64,000 nucleotides of DNA from Rhyacophila brunnea (taxonomy: Eukaryota > Arthropoda > Insecta > Trichoptera > Rhyacophilidae): NCBI GenBank assembly GCA_022495005.1, contig JAGYXB010000135.1:3162001-3226000 (forward strand), written 5' to 3'. This document shows, piece by piece, positions 24,903 through 34,820 of the stretch. The position numbers were made by a program, and so were the translations under genes. Position 1 is the first letter of the stretch. Every line of letters starts with the position of its first letter. The notes under the pieces were generated by a model. It saw only the letters and a list, made by a program, of their open reading frames with translations. It was not told the DNA's origin and did not search any database.

Positions 24903-25499
24903 GGCTAGGGTATTTGACGGGCCCCCTATCCACCGCTTAGATTAAAGACAGTGTGAAACACTACATTAATGTTTTTCAAATTGTGTTTTAGTTCAAATTG
25001 AGGGTACTTATACAGTGAATTATTGGCGATTTTCAATACATCTACTTTAATAATGAAGCTGTCGAGTATCGACACATAATAATCTGAAAATATATTGGAC
25101 AATTATATAATTTAAAATGTTCATAGTCATGAAGTGTAATAGCGCTTTTTTCACTATCAAAGATAATTTATGATGTGTGTTTATCTCACTTATCTGGTCA
25201 ACTCGACACGCCGGCCCCCCACAGCCCAGGCCCCCAGGCTAGAGCTCTGTCAACCCTCCCCAGCCATCACCTTTACCACTCCATAATTCGGGTGGACACC
25301 GAGAATTTCATTAGGGAACGGGTTTCTAAAAAAACCTGACATCAATGTTTCGAAATTTTTGTGTTAGAAATTAAAATCTAAGAAATTTTACAAAAAAGGG
25401 TACTGGAAAATTACAAATCATTTTTTGCCGTGTTGTTTGTCTAAGCCCAAGGTATAGTTTATTGGCTTTCGATTTCAATGTGTAAAATCATTCTGATGA

Positions 25500-25556
25500 T
25501 TTTCATATTTGGGGGGGGGGCAAGGCTTCCTGCCCTCCCCCCTGGGTGCGCCACTG
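25500..25556. mobile_element. hAT right-end fragment (G-rich)
   Basis: A G/C-rich stretch ending GGGTGCGCCACTG is the typical terminus of hAT elements that begin CAGTGGCGCACCC. No left end or target duplication could be paired, so only the end is reported. Confidence 0.45.
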
Positions 25557-25639
25557 GCAGGTACATATTATTGTAGTATTAATTTATCAAACGAGAAACT
25601 TATTTTTTTGGCAAGTTCCTACACATTATTTCAATAAAG

Positions 25640-26521
25640 TTAAGGTACGTACCAAAATATAGTGAGTTAATAACGTACTAATTATATAATCCACACTGGA
25701 ACTTTTAAATTTTCAATTGAAACACATTAAATACCTACCTTATTCTTTAATCTAAGAGTTGCCTATATCTTTAATATGTAAAATATTTAATTTGTTAAAT
25801 ATTACACAAAAATAACATAGTAAAAATAGTGTGAATAAAACTATGTGCCCCACCTAAAGTATCAACAACTGAGATAGGTATACTATATCTCTTCTACCGA
25901 GGGTTGAAATTCTTGAGCATGTTTATGATCAATATAGCAGTGATAGGTAATTGTTTTTTGTAATAAAACTTTAAATTTTATATAAATATGATTTGATGAA
26001 GTTCAGTGGAAATACTTTGCAGTGAAAAACTAAGTAGGTACCGTGAGAGATGGAATAAAATAAGGGAGGACTTAATCGAGCACTAGATCGGCCAAGGTTG
26101 ATGGGTTGAGTTATAAATAATTATTATTGCATACATGAAAAAACCTAGCTATTGCAGCAGCTGCTCAATTTTTATATTTCCGAAAAATCTTGTGCTCTGA
26201 CATCGCTTAAAAACTCTTTGTAGGAACTTAATAGCTTAAATTGTTGTTTAATAATTTCTAAGGGGGTGAAATATTTCAAATTAAATCTATTATATTTTTA
26301 AGTGAGTGACAAAAAAATATCATTTTGTCATATATTTTTATTGTTTTAATTTTGTAGGTACCTACGCATATTTTTCGGGTTGAATGAATTGTGTTTTTGA
26401 TGGTTAAATTAATATTAATACATTAACAACTTAACTCAAATAATTCCACATTCGTGATCATCGCATGCATGTTAAAACTTTGTATATTATGTAAGGTACA
26501 ATTAATACGAAATAAAAATAT
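25640..26521 (-). repeat. Non-coding tail shared with 39700-40985
   Basis: AT-rich sequence directly following the RNase H stop. The same sequence occurs inverted at about 39700-40985, inside the 6.3-kb hAT. Similarity includes TCATTCAACCCGAAAAATAT, ACACATTAAATA and the CAGAATCCA around the end of the coding frame. It therefore looks like the 3' non-coding part of the DIRS-like family. Confidence 0.6.
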
Positions 26522-28170
26522 TTAAAATACAATTAACGCAGAATCCAGTGATCTCTGCTGTAGGTCTGCCCTCCAAAAACACTTCTTCCACCATGGGGCC
26601 ACTAGTAAATATTTTCCCCTTGCCATGTTCAGGTGTGCCAATACTTGTGGAATTAGATTCGGTGGCGGGAATATCCAGGCTAGTTTGAAGTCCCACTGTC
26701 GAATGAAGGCATCGTGGAACAGTGCAAGGGCATCGTTCGGATTTCGTGAGACATGCGTTGCGACAACATGAGCTGTGTTGGACGCGAACAGGTCTACGTC
26801 TGGGAGTCACCATCTTTGAAATAGGGGAGCTGTAGCCGCCATAACTAGGTGCCATTCTGGGATAATTTTGCTGCGTGAGAGATGGTCTGCCACGCAGTTG
26901 TATTTTCCTGGAAGGTATTGTGCAGTCAATGATATACTGGCCTGGTTGGCGATTTCCAGGATCTGTTGGCAAAGACTTATTAGAGTTGTGGACATTGTGA
27001 CCCCTTCGTTGTTGATGTAGGCCACCACTGCTTTGTTGTCGGTTTGTAGGAGTAATTCTGATCCCCTGAGCGTTTGCTCCCGGAGTTCTAAGGCTGAGAG
27101 TACTGCATACAGCTCTTTTCGGTTGGAGTGCCACGTGGATTGGCGTTTTGTCCATGTACCTGATAGGTGGTACTCGTCTAACTGCGCACCCCAGCCTGAA
27201 TCGGCTGCGTCTGTGGTAAGGAAATGATTGTAGGTTGCCCTGTGAATCTTTCCTGAGGAGCCCACCGCTCGAATCCACCACATGATGTCCTCTCGAGCTT
27301 GTGGTGAACCGTTGTTGTTTTGTGAGGGTGGCTCCTTGATAATTGAGCGCTCGTAAGTTGTAGACGTCGGCAATGCAACCTCCCCTGTGGAGTGACGAAG
27401 GTTGCAAAGTTGAGTCGCCCGAGGAGGCGTTGGGCCTGCCTGAGCGACCAACTGCTTTTTTGGATCTGCAATTGCAGGTGGTGACGAAGTGATGTGCACT
27501 TCTCTGTTGATATATATTTCCGATTGTTGTGAGTATCCCACGTGATACCCAAGAACTCCCGCTGTTGGCTTGGAATCAGACAAGATTTTTTCTTGTTGAT
27601 TATCCAGCCTAGTGCCTGCATGAAATCTATCATATAAGTCAGTTGCGACAGAAGAATCTCTCTGGACTGATTTGCCATCAGAAAGTCGTCTAAGTAAGTG
27701 ACGATTCTCATACCTTTTCCCCGGAGGTGTTCAGCCACCCAGTTTGTTAATGAGGCAAACATTCTTGGTGCTGCCGACAGTCCGAACGGAAGGCACGTGA
27801 ATTGAAGGAGTTCTCCTTGGTAAACTAGCCGAAGAAATTGGTGATGTTGTATAGCTATAGGCACATGTAGGTACGCGTGGCTTAGGTCTATTTTAATTAA
27901 CCAGTCTTCCCTTTGCAGGAATGTTGGTACCTTGAAATGGTGGAACAGTTTGAACGACCTTGGTTGTAGGAAACCGTTTAGGCGTCTTAGGTTGAAGACG
28001 GGTCGTTGACTGCCGTCTTGCTTCCTTACTAGGAACAGGGTTGAGAAGAAGCTTGGAGATGGTTCTGCGATTCCAATACACCCGATTTCTTCAGTTCCGC
28101 GATTTGTGAAGTGATCTCCGGCGATTGTCGCGTTTGGAAATCCTTTTGGAATTGTACGGAAAGCATTATT
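26522..28170 (-). pseudogene. DIRS-type reverse transcriptase-RNase H, broken
   Basis: The RT frame runs from about 28170 with IAEPSPSFFSTLFLVRKQDG, then LIKIDLSHAYLHVPI and LPFGLSAAPRMFASLTNWVA, and the catalytic box VTYLDDFLMA. FLGITWDT follows. A frameshift near 27310 leads to the RNase H part: TDAADSGWGAQL, WHSNRKELYAVLSALE, LLLQTDNKAVVAYINN and YNCVADHLSR. An in-frame TGA near 26807 precedes LPDVDLFASN and FPPPNLIPQVLAHL, typical of the DIRS C-terminal extension. The LPFGLS..P.F and YLDD context, together with this type of RNase H, separates DIRS from Gypsy. The frame ends at TAA 26522-26524. Confidence 0.9.
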
Positions 28171-28319
28171 AGAGGGGTTTCTTTATAAACTGAATAAGGG
28201 TTCCCGTTATTATTTTTAATAATGGTGGTTGTGCACCCTTGGCCTGCCAGATTTCCTGGAAATGCTGGAGGCGTCCCCCTTTGAACGTGGTGAGGGAGAC
28301 CCGGTCACCTGCGTCAAGG

Positions 28320-29394
28320 GTAAGTGCCCCCCGCACCACTCAGTTATCTCTGAGAAAACCTCGGTTGGATAGGCGTGGGCCTCTCGGCAAGCCACCCCTA
28401 ACCTGGTCTGGTATCCTCCTCGTGTATCCCTGCCTCCAAAAGGTGTCCTTGTGTCCACCTGACGAAGTGATAGGTTGACTCTCCCTGCCCTGGTCAACCA
28501 CTTTGGTGGTCTGATCGAAGACCTTCTCACGACCCCCACCTCTTTCTAGGAACACCTCCAGTTTATCTTTATTGAAAATATGTTCGGCGCTAGGTGGGAT
28601 CTTGTTAAGACCCTCTCGCGTGAAGGTGTCTTTTATAACGGAGAGGATTTTCTTCAGCCTCGTCTGAACCAACTCTGCCCATTTTCCACAAAGATTCGGG
28701 TGACGTCCTCAGACACTTTGCTGAGTGCTGAAGAGGTCCCGAACTCCTTTACGACCGTCTCAAAAACAGCCGTACCGATGGTGTGGTCGCTGACAAAGTC
28801 GACCACTCGCTATAACGCGTCCCGAATACACTCCTTTTGAGCGAGCATCGCATTTTGGAGGCCGGCGATCGTACGCTCCATTAGATGTATCGTTTGCGAT
28901 GAACGATCGTAGAAGCGTAACTTATCGTTGAGTCCCAACTCAACGAAAGACGGGGCCACCAAATATTGTTTTTGGGTTTCAGCGTAGCGAACCCCCGCCC
29001 AATTATCTCTGTCGAAAAGTTGGAGTCTGGTAAGTTCCGCTACCCGAGCTTTGTCTGGCGTCGGATAAGCAGGCTCCTGTACTACGACACTAAATACAGG
29101 CAACGGAATCCTGTTGGGTTTTTCCGCTGTTTCAGGACTTGCCGGCGGCCGTAAAAAACTCACCGGAGAGTCGATGTTTACCATCGGCCTCTGCGAAGTA
29201 GGCACCACTGCAGGCAGACCCTGTTGGGTCAAGATTGAAAAAATCTGAGATACCTTGTTATCCAGTGACATTACTGATGCCCTCAGCTCACCCACTGGAT
29301 CGTCCAACAGTAATTCCGACTCCTTCGAGTCGGTCTCCATTGCTAGTCCCTCCGCGACGTTGCTGGCTTCATTACGATCCATGTTAATGCACAA
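28320..29394 (-). pseudogene. DIRS-like gag ORF, frameshifted
   Basis: The first frame (29394-28810, about 194 aa) contains DDPVGELRASVMSLDNKVSQ and AGVRYAETQKQYLVAPSF, then LNDKLRFYDRSS. A frame change at about 28810 leads into VVDFVSDHTIGTAVFETVVK, and a further one near 28670 into TRLKKILSVIKDTF and GGHKDTFWRQGY. Continuity across the frames suggests one former gag gene of roughly 350 residues. Position upstream of the RT on the same strand is as in DIRS elements. I recognise it mainly by that position. Confidence 0.65.
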
Positions 29395-29989
29395 ATTTCA
29401 CAATTTAACTGTACTTTCGTTTGACAAAATTTTTTCGCTTCTGACAAAGGAAAAAAAACAATCAACTATTAAATTGAATAACCAAAGACAAAGGACGCTA
29501 CGATAGAAGCGTCAGTCATTCCAGCCTGCTAAACAAGATGAGTAACCAGAGAGATAAGTAATCAAGAATAAAAGGGGGTAAAAAGTGGCCAGCACAGAAG
29601 AACACAAGGCAAAAAATACGATCAACATCTCAAGGGACTTCAGAGTCAATAGCGAATAATGAGTCATGAGTTAAAACTACAGTAAGTATAGAATTTCAAC
29701 AAAAATGGACTAAAACATTTTTTTGGGGTAAGTGTGTCATACTAACGTATGAAGCGCTAGACATTTATTAACGTATCCTAGTTGACGGAAATCCGATGCA
29801 ACTAACGAATTTACTTTTTGAAGGATCATGGGAACAACTTGTTATGTCAACATTATATATCCTTTGTGGACAATCTTTTAAATTCAGGTTGATGATTGTA
29901 CTGTTTAATAAGGCAAGTTATAGTACCAATTGATTACAAAAGGATCGCAAACTTTTTTGCGAACATATTCTACGGCTTGCGGTTTTTAG

Positions 29990-30235
29990 CATGGAACATG
30001 CTTTTGCTTGACCATCCTGGCGGATTCGTTACGAAAACATCGCAAATGCAGCGGTAACGAAAATAAAATAATAAAGTCACGAAAGTAGCGCGGCGAGGGC
30101 CGGAGTGGCTTCAGTGGGCCGCGAACGGCGCTTAGGGAATGACGTGTGACCGGCGCGCCGCAATTTATTTTATTTTCCTTCGAATTTGAACAACCAGCAT
30201 TCGGAGAATCGAGAGTGGGCAAAGCATGTTCCATG
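29990..30235. mobile_element. GC-rich TIR element (246 bp)
   Basis: Inverted ends CATGGAACATGCTTTTGC and GGCAAAGCATGTTCCATG flank a GC-rich core (GCGGCGAGGGCCGG, GGCGCGCCGC) that stands out from the AT-rich neighbourhood. There is no coding capacity, and I could not fix a target duplication. It lies within pogo-like copy 1. Confidence 0.6.
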
Positions 30236-30297
30236 TTTAATAATTTTAGCCGTCAGGGTTTAAGTAACCATCATATTTAAATGATAACTTATTTCTT

Positions 30298-30570
30298 TTA
30301 ATAAAACCTAAAACTAAACCAATTGTGTCCGGGTACTTTGTTTTTAAACGGTGGGTTAATATTATTTTCTTTAACATACTGTCCAATTAATTCGAGGACT
30401 ACTTTTTTATGATACATGCTTTTCCAACATATGCAAATGTTCTGCCAAAGATGTTCCAATCTCTTTGGGTAATATTGGACTTCTGCTATAACTGTCTTCC
30501 CTTCTTTCGTAAACATGAGCAATAATTGTAGATCTTGGATCCCGCATTTTCTCGCAGCTTCATATCCTGT
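30298..30570 (-). pseudogene. Pogo/Tigger-like transposase N-terminal (CENP-B HTH) remnant
   Basis: The minus strand reads GYEAARKCGIQDLQLLLMF and later KKVVLELIGQYVKENNI, then PFKNKVPGHNWF. The second part matches the CENP-B/Tigger helix-turn-helix pattern 'V..L...YV..N.I..PF.....G..WF' that precedes the DDE_1 catalytic domain. The catalytic domain is absent here. The orientation, with its N-terminus towards the 31297 end, agrees with the relics in copy 2. Confidence 0.6.
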
Positions 30571-31641
30571 TAATAGATTGTTTTTTTACGCAGTCAACAG
30601 TTTTTTGTAATTTTCCTTGGACGTTAGCTCCTTTATCTGTCTTTCGTTTATATTTACATGTGGAAAAAATGCATATTAATTATCATATTATGTTAGATAA
30701 GCACTTATTTTAAAAACTTATGTATTAAATTGAAACACATGCACTCTTCCGAGTGCCTACTTAGCTAACATAAAACTATAATAATAAAATTATAAACATT
30801 TTATTTCAATTATTACGAACATTTTTTCGATCGATATAAATAATGGGTAGTGTACTACGATAAAATAGTGACTATGCGAATTCATAGAAAATGTATGGGG
30901 GAAGTGTGACACAAAACAAAGGTGCACTTACCCCACGCGTTTACTTTCGTGGGGAAAGTGTGTCTACTCGATTAAAACTTTAAAATGCTTATCAATAAGT
31001 AACACGTGAAGCAGGGAATCAAAACACATATACTCATCAAATTTTCCAACCACAATGTGCAGATTTCCGTGTTTTAAAAAAATAGTTAAGTAACTGCAGG
31101 CTACCATCTCACTCGTCGACTTCAAAATGTCGTCTGACGAAAAATCCATGTAGTCACCTCAAAAAACATAGTATCGACACCATTTCTGATTATTTTTATA
31201 AATCAGTAACTTTGCTATCACCTTTACATAGATGGAATCATCCAATTTGTAGTAGATACTGAGATATCTTAGTAGCTACACTTACCCCGATTCACCTTAC
31301 GCGTTGAATGATCAATACCTTTCTTTATTTTCAAAAAATTGCGCGTAAAGTGGTTATGAATTTTAGGCAAAAAAATTCAGATGCAAGGTAATTAACGTCT
31401 CGTTTTTAGACCAAATATCAAAATGTATGTAAGTCGGGTGTAAGGTGAGTCGGAGTAAGTGTGACATAGAATTTAATGAGATGAATTTCAACCTGGTCCA
31501 TGATGAATAGGTATGTTTTAAACAGTTGAAAACTTTACCATATGATCTACAATATCATTACAATTAATATGTACAGAAGGAACCCACTGTATATCTAACT
31601 ATAATACGACATTTTAATATTTTTTGATTACTAGTCAGTTT

Positions 31642-31675
31642 GTTACACTTACCCCAATATTGGGGTAAGTGTAAC
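31642..31675. promoter_or_regulatory. Perfect 34-bp palindrome of the pogo-like subterminal motif
   Basis: Two head-to-head copies of GGGGTAAGTGTAAC meet at AATATT, forming a perfect palindrome about 200 bp inside the copy 2 left end. The same palindrome with one change lies at 23134-23167 in copy 1. Position and repetition suggest a transposase-binding site; this is inference. Confidence 0.55.
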
Positions 31676-32677
31676 TAAATTCACCATTATTCCAAAAGTT
31701 CTTCAAAACCATAACGTATTACATGCATAGAAAGGTAATATATCATTTAATGGATATTGATTCTTAAATTAAAACTTTTGTATAGATTTTCAACAAAAAT
31801 GATCTCTATCATTTTTTGGGGTAAGTGTGTCATACTAATGTATGTAAAGCTAGTGATGTCCCGAAACAAAAATGACGTTTTTTATTAGGTATGTACTTAA
31901 TTATTTAATGTGGTTATCTCAGCAACAGGAGTGGTAGGTAAATCAATCAAAGGCTTTTGAAGATTAACTTATAATTTTATTCTTCTCGAAAGAGCACAAA
32001 TACAAAGTATACAATACAGGAATGCAGAGTAACCTTAAAAATAGTCAGTACTTACATGACAAAGACGTAAGCACTTACAGTAAAATCAAAACGATAAAGA
32101 GGTTTGTCGATTGTGTGGGGCGTGAGAATAAGTGTACGAAAGAATGAGTTAAATTTGAAATGTTATAATACGTAGCTTCACCAAAAATTAATAGGGTAAA
32201 ACATTATTTTTTAGCTCGAAACAGTGAGCATTAACAAACAGTTGATGAAATTTAATATACCTTATATGATTATTTTCGTATTATTATAAAATTAAATAAC
32301 AACCAGCAGAAATAAAATGTGGATACAAATAGAGAGTAAGATATAAGAGAAAACATAATAATTAATACACAAATACATTAAATCTCTAGTAACGTTTTGG
32401 GTCTCATTCTCGAATCATTCTTTCGTTTTTACTGTACTTCCAATTCAAGTTAATTGCTTACTTACAAAACTATTTATTCTAACTTAATTATTTCGAATTG
32501 CAATATTTGAAATTGCATGACTAAGTACTGTCATACCCATGATTATTGGGCCTCTCCCGATAGATAAAATTAATTATTAGGTATAACCATGTCACCTGAC
32601 CTTCTAGTCAACAATGGGCGTACGTACGTCCATTATTCCTTGATTAACTGTCAAAATATTCAACTTGTACTTAGCAC

Positions 32678-33558
32678 CAGTGTTGCCATATTTTGAAAGT
32701 GGAATTATAGTACAGTGCCTTCAAAATTATAGTAATTCGGCAAAAAATATAGTACGCGTTGAGTGACCAATAATTTTCTGCATTTTCAAAAAATTAAACG
32801 TAGGGTAATTAACGCCTTGTTTTTTTAGACAAAATGTCCATGAAGGGTAATTAACGTCTCGTTTTTTTAGACAAAATTCAAATGTCAACAAGTGGAGACA
32901 TGGCGAACTTTTTTTTGTCATTTTGATTTCCTAAGCTCCGATTTTTTATGAATGCCTTACCCTTGTCGTTTTAAATCAGTGAAAGCATTAGTGGTCCTTG
33001 GATTGATTTATTCACTCATTTTTTTACAATTTCAACCAAATAGACAAGTTTAACAATAAAATTATCGTTCCTAAACAAATTCGCCTCAAATTTTAATATT
33101 ATGATTAATTTGACCCTTATATTTCATTTCTTTACGAGATAGCCATTGCGCTTGACAATAAGTATAGAAGTGAGAGATTATAAAATTAGTCTCAATATTT
33201 GCAGAAAGGTTTGCAAACAACCTTTTATATGACTGTGTTTGTGTAGTTTATAACTAGCGGCCGTTTTACTATAAACTATGCATTTGCAAACTGCAAACCT
33301 GTGGCTACATTAATTGTGCTAAACTTTTCGCGCCTCCCTGTGTTAAGTAATTAACGTCACCTTTTTTAGACATGGGGATTATTTTTTTTTGCTTCTCATA
33401 GATTATGTTTGGCGTTGTTTTTCTTCTATTAGGAACCTTTTTTCCAATTTCTCAAAATTATAGTTTTTGGGCGTACTATACCTATTTTATATCGTACATA
33501 GTACGCAGGCGAAAATTATAGTACAAATACTATAATTATAGTACGGTTGGCAACACTG
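32678..33558. mobile_element. hAT element (881 bp), CAGTGTTGCC family, intact copy
   Basis: Ends CAGTGTTGCCATATTTT and GGTTGGCAACACTG, with perfect duplication CTTAGCAC (32670-32677 and 33559-33566). The interior is rich in repeats of AATTATAGTA and of GGTAATTAACG plus a TTTTTAGACA block. It has no transposase. It belongs to the same family as the outer element at 22868-47505. Confidence 0.88.
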
Positions 33559-33923
33559 CTTAGCACGTAAGAATTGTATCTAATTTTAATGAGTATGTGA
33601 GAGAGGGATGGCAACACCGCTCGATAAAAAAAAGTCAGTCTGGGCCGCGAGCCAAAGGGGTGAATATCCGGCCCTCACGACTCGGAGAGTGACACAAATA
33701 AAATCCGAGCATAAAAGTAAAAAATACCAATTTAGTTTTAATTTTTTGTGAATCCCGGGTCCCACCAACATCCCGAGCTAGCCACAGGTCCCGGTATATA
33801 TCAGTACCTACTGAATATTGTAACCAGAGATTTTTGTTTTGAAAATTATTTCGCCTCTTCGTCAGGTTGATGGTTGAGGCAATATGCAGATGACATCCTC
33901 TTCTTTCACTTCGTAAATGTCTT

Positions 33924-34655
33924 CTACTCTTGGAAATGAAAACAAAGTTTCGTTTTCTTTTTTAATCGTCCTAAGTTTTCGAGCAACTTTGTCAGAATTC
34001 TGTCATCTTGCTCAAGTTTTATTATAACTCCGACAAAATGTTTCACAGTTTTTTTTGTAGCAAATTGTACTACAAAACATTTTCCAATCTCTAACATTTC
34101 TAAATTAGATGCACCTGCAGTATCATCAAATTGATCAAACATTGATAGGTATATTAAGTATATTAATTGAAGGATCGTTTTCCTCATCGCCAAGCAAATC
34201 ATTAATATAGTCTTGCATATTATCTTCGCTTTCGTCACTTGGTGTCCATGAAAAATCTTCTTCCGATGACATGGGTTCGTGTTTTTTTTTTGTTTTGGTG
34301 TACTTTTATCGGTTTCAATACGTTCTTCTGCATGTTAGTTTTGTCTTGAAATGGCTTTATTTTCTTTTCTATTTGGGACATTATTTTTCAGTCACTCTAT
34401 AACATCATAACATGTAATCACTTCTGCTCTTGGAGCAACCATTTTTCTCTTATTCTTTATAGGCGCCTTACTACTGATAGAATTCAGCAAAAGTGTTTCA
34501 AACGAAGTTTTTTCTATATTTTCTGTAGGAAACTTTTGTAACAGTGGCATTTCTATTAAACTTTCGGTAACTTCTTTATCTGGTAATTGAACAACTTTGC
34601 AATCCAGAATTATGGGATTAGAAGAACATTTTTGAGTCGAACAGTCCTCATACAA
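33924..34655 (-). pseudogene. Pogo/Tigger-like transposase C-terminal remnant, duplicate 1
   Basis: Minus-strand pieces: KMVAPRAEVITCYDVIE, an acidic SSEEDFSWTPSDESEDN stretch in a shifted frame, and VVQFATKKTVKHFVGVIIKL. Acidic tails followed by a '.VVQFATKK.V..FVG.I' block are, to my recollection, found at the C-terminus of insect Tigger/Jerky-like transposases. Frame breaks make it non-functional. The catalytic DDE_1 core was not seen. Confidence 0.5.
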
Positions 34656-34820
34656 ATTGACGATTTTTCTTCTTCAGAAAATTCGATTTATAGCGATTTT
34701 CGCGAATTTGAAATCAAATTTTCAGAGTCCCTTGGATTTCGAATTATCTAGGTCATACTGGTATACAAATTCTTACATATAAACATTCTATTTGTGCGCG
34801 TCATACGAATAATGCGTCAT

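Larger units (their letters stand above)
23279..29670 (-). mobile_element. DIRS-like retroelement with inverted terminal repeats, decayed
   Basis: The ends are inverted repeats of about 80-90 bp: 23282-23370 and 29568-29656 share GACTCTGAAGTCCCTTGAGA, GATCGTATTTTTTGCC and TTCTTCTGTGCTGG in opposite orientation. The minus strand carries a gag-like ORF and a DIRS-type RT-RNase H. No tyrosine recombinase is visible in the 3 kb after RNase H. That stretch is AT-rich and contains a hAT insertion (24068-24902). The octamer TTAAAACT lies immediately outside both ends (23271-23278 and 29671-29678). Confidence 0.8.
22931..31297 (-). mobile_element. Pogo-like TIR element, copy 1 (hosting the DIRS-like element)
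   Basis: Perfect inverted ends AGGTGAATCGGGGTAAGTGT and its complement, with TA on both sides (22929-22930 and 31298-31299). The intact hAT copy at 32678-33558 shows the empty site, ATAGTACGCG, with a single TA. The right part (30298-30570, minus) carries a transposase N-terminal remnant. A DIRS-like element fills 23279-29670 and a GC-rich TIR element 29990-30235. Confidence 0.85.
31799..34820. repeat. 3022-bp direct repeat, copy 1 (uninterrupted)
   Basis: Identical in length to copy 2 once the 6.3-kb hAT and one target duplication are removed (1430 + 1600 - 8 = 3022). Only scattered substitutions were seen, for example near 31968, 33730, 34075 and 34650. It includes an intact hAT copy (32678-33558) and pogo transposase remnants. 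Confidence 0.9.
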
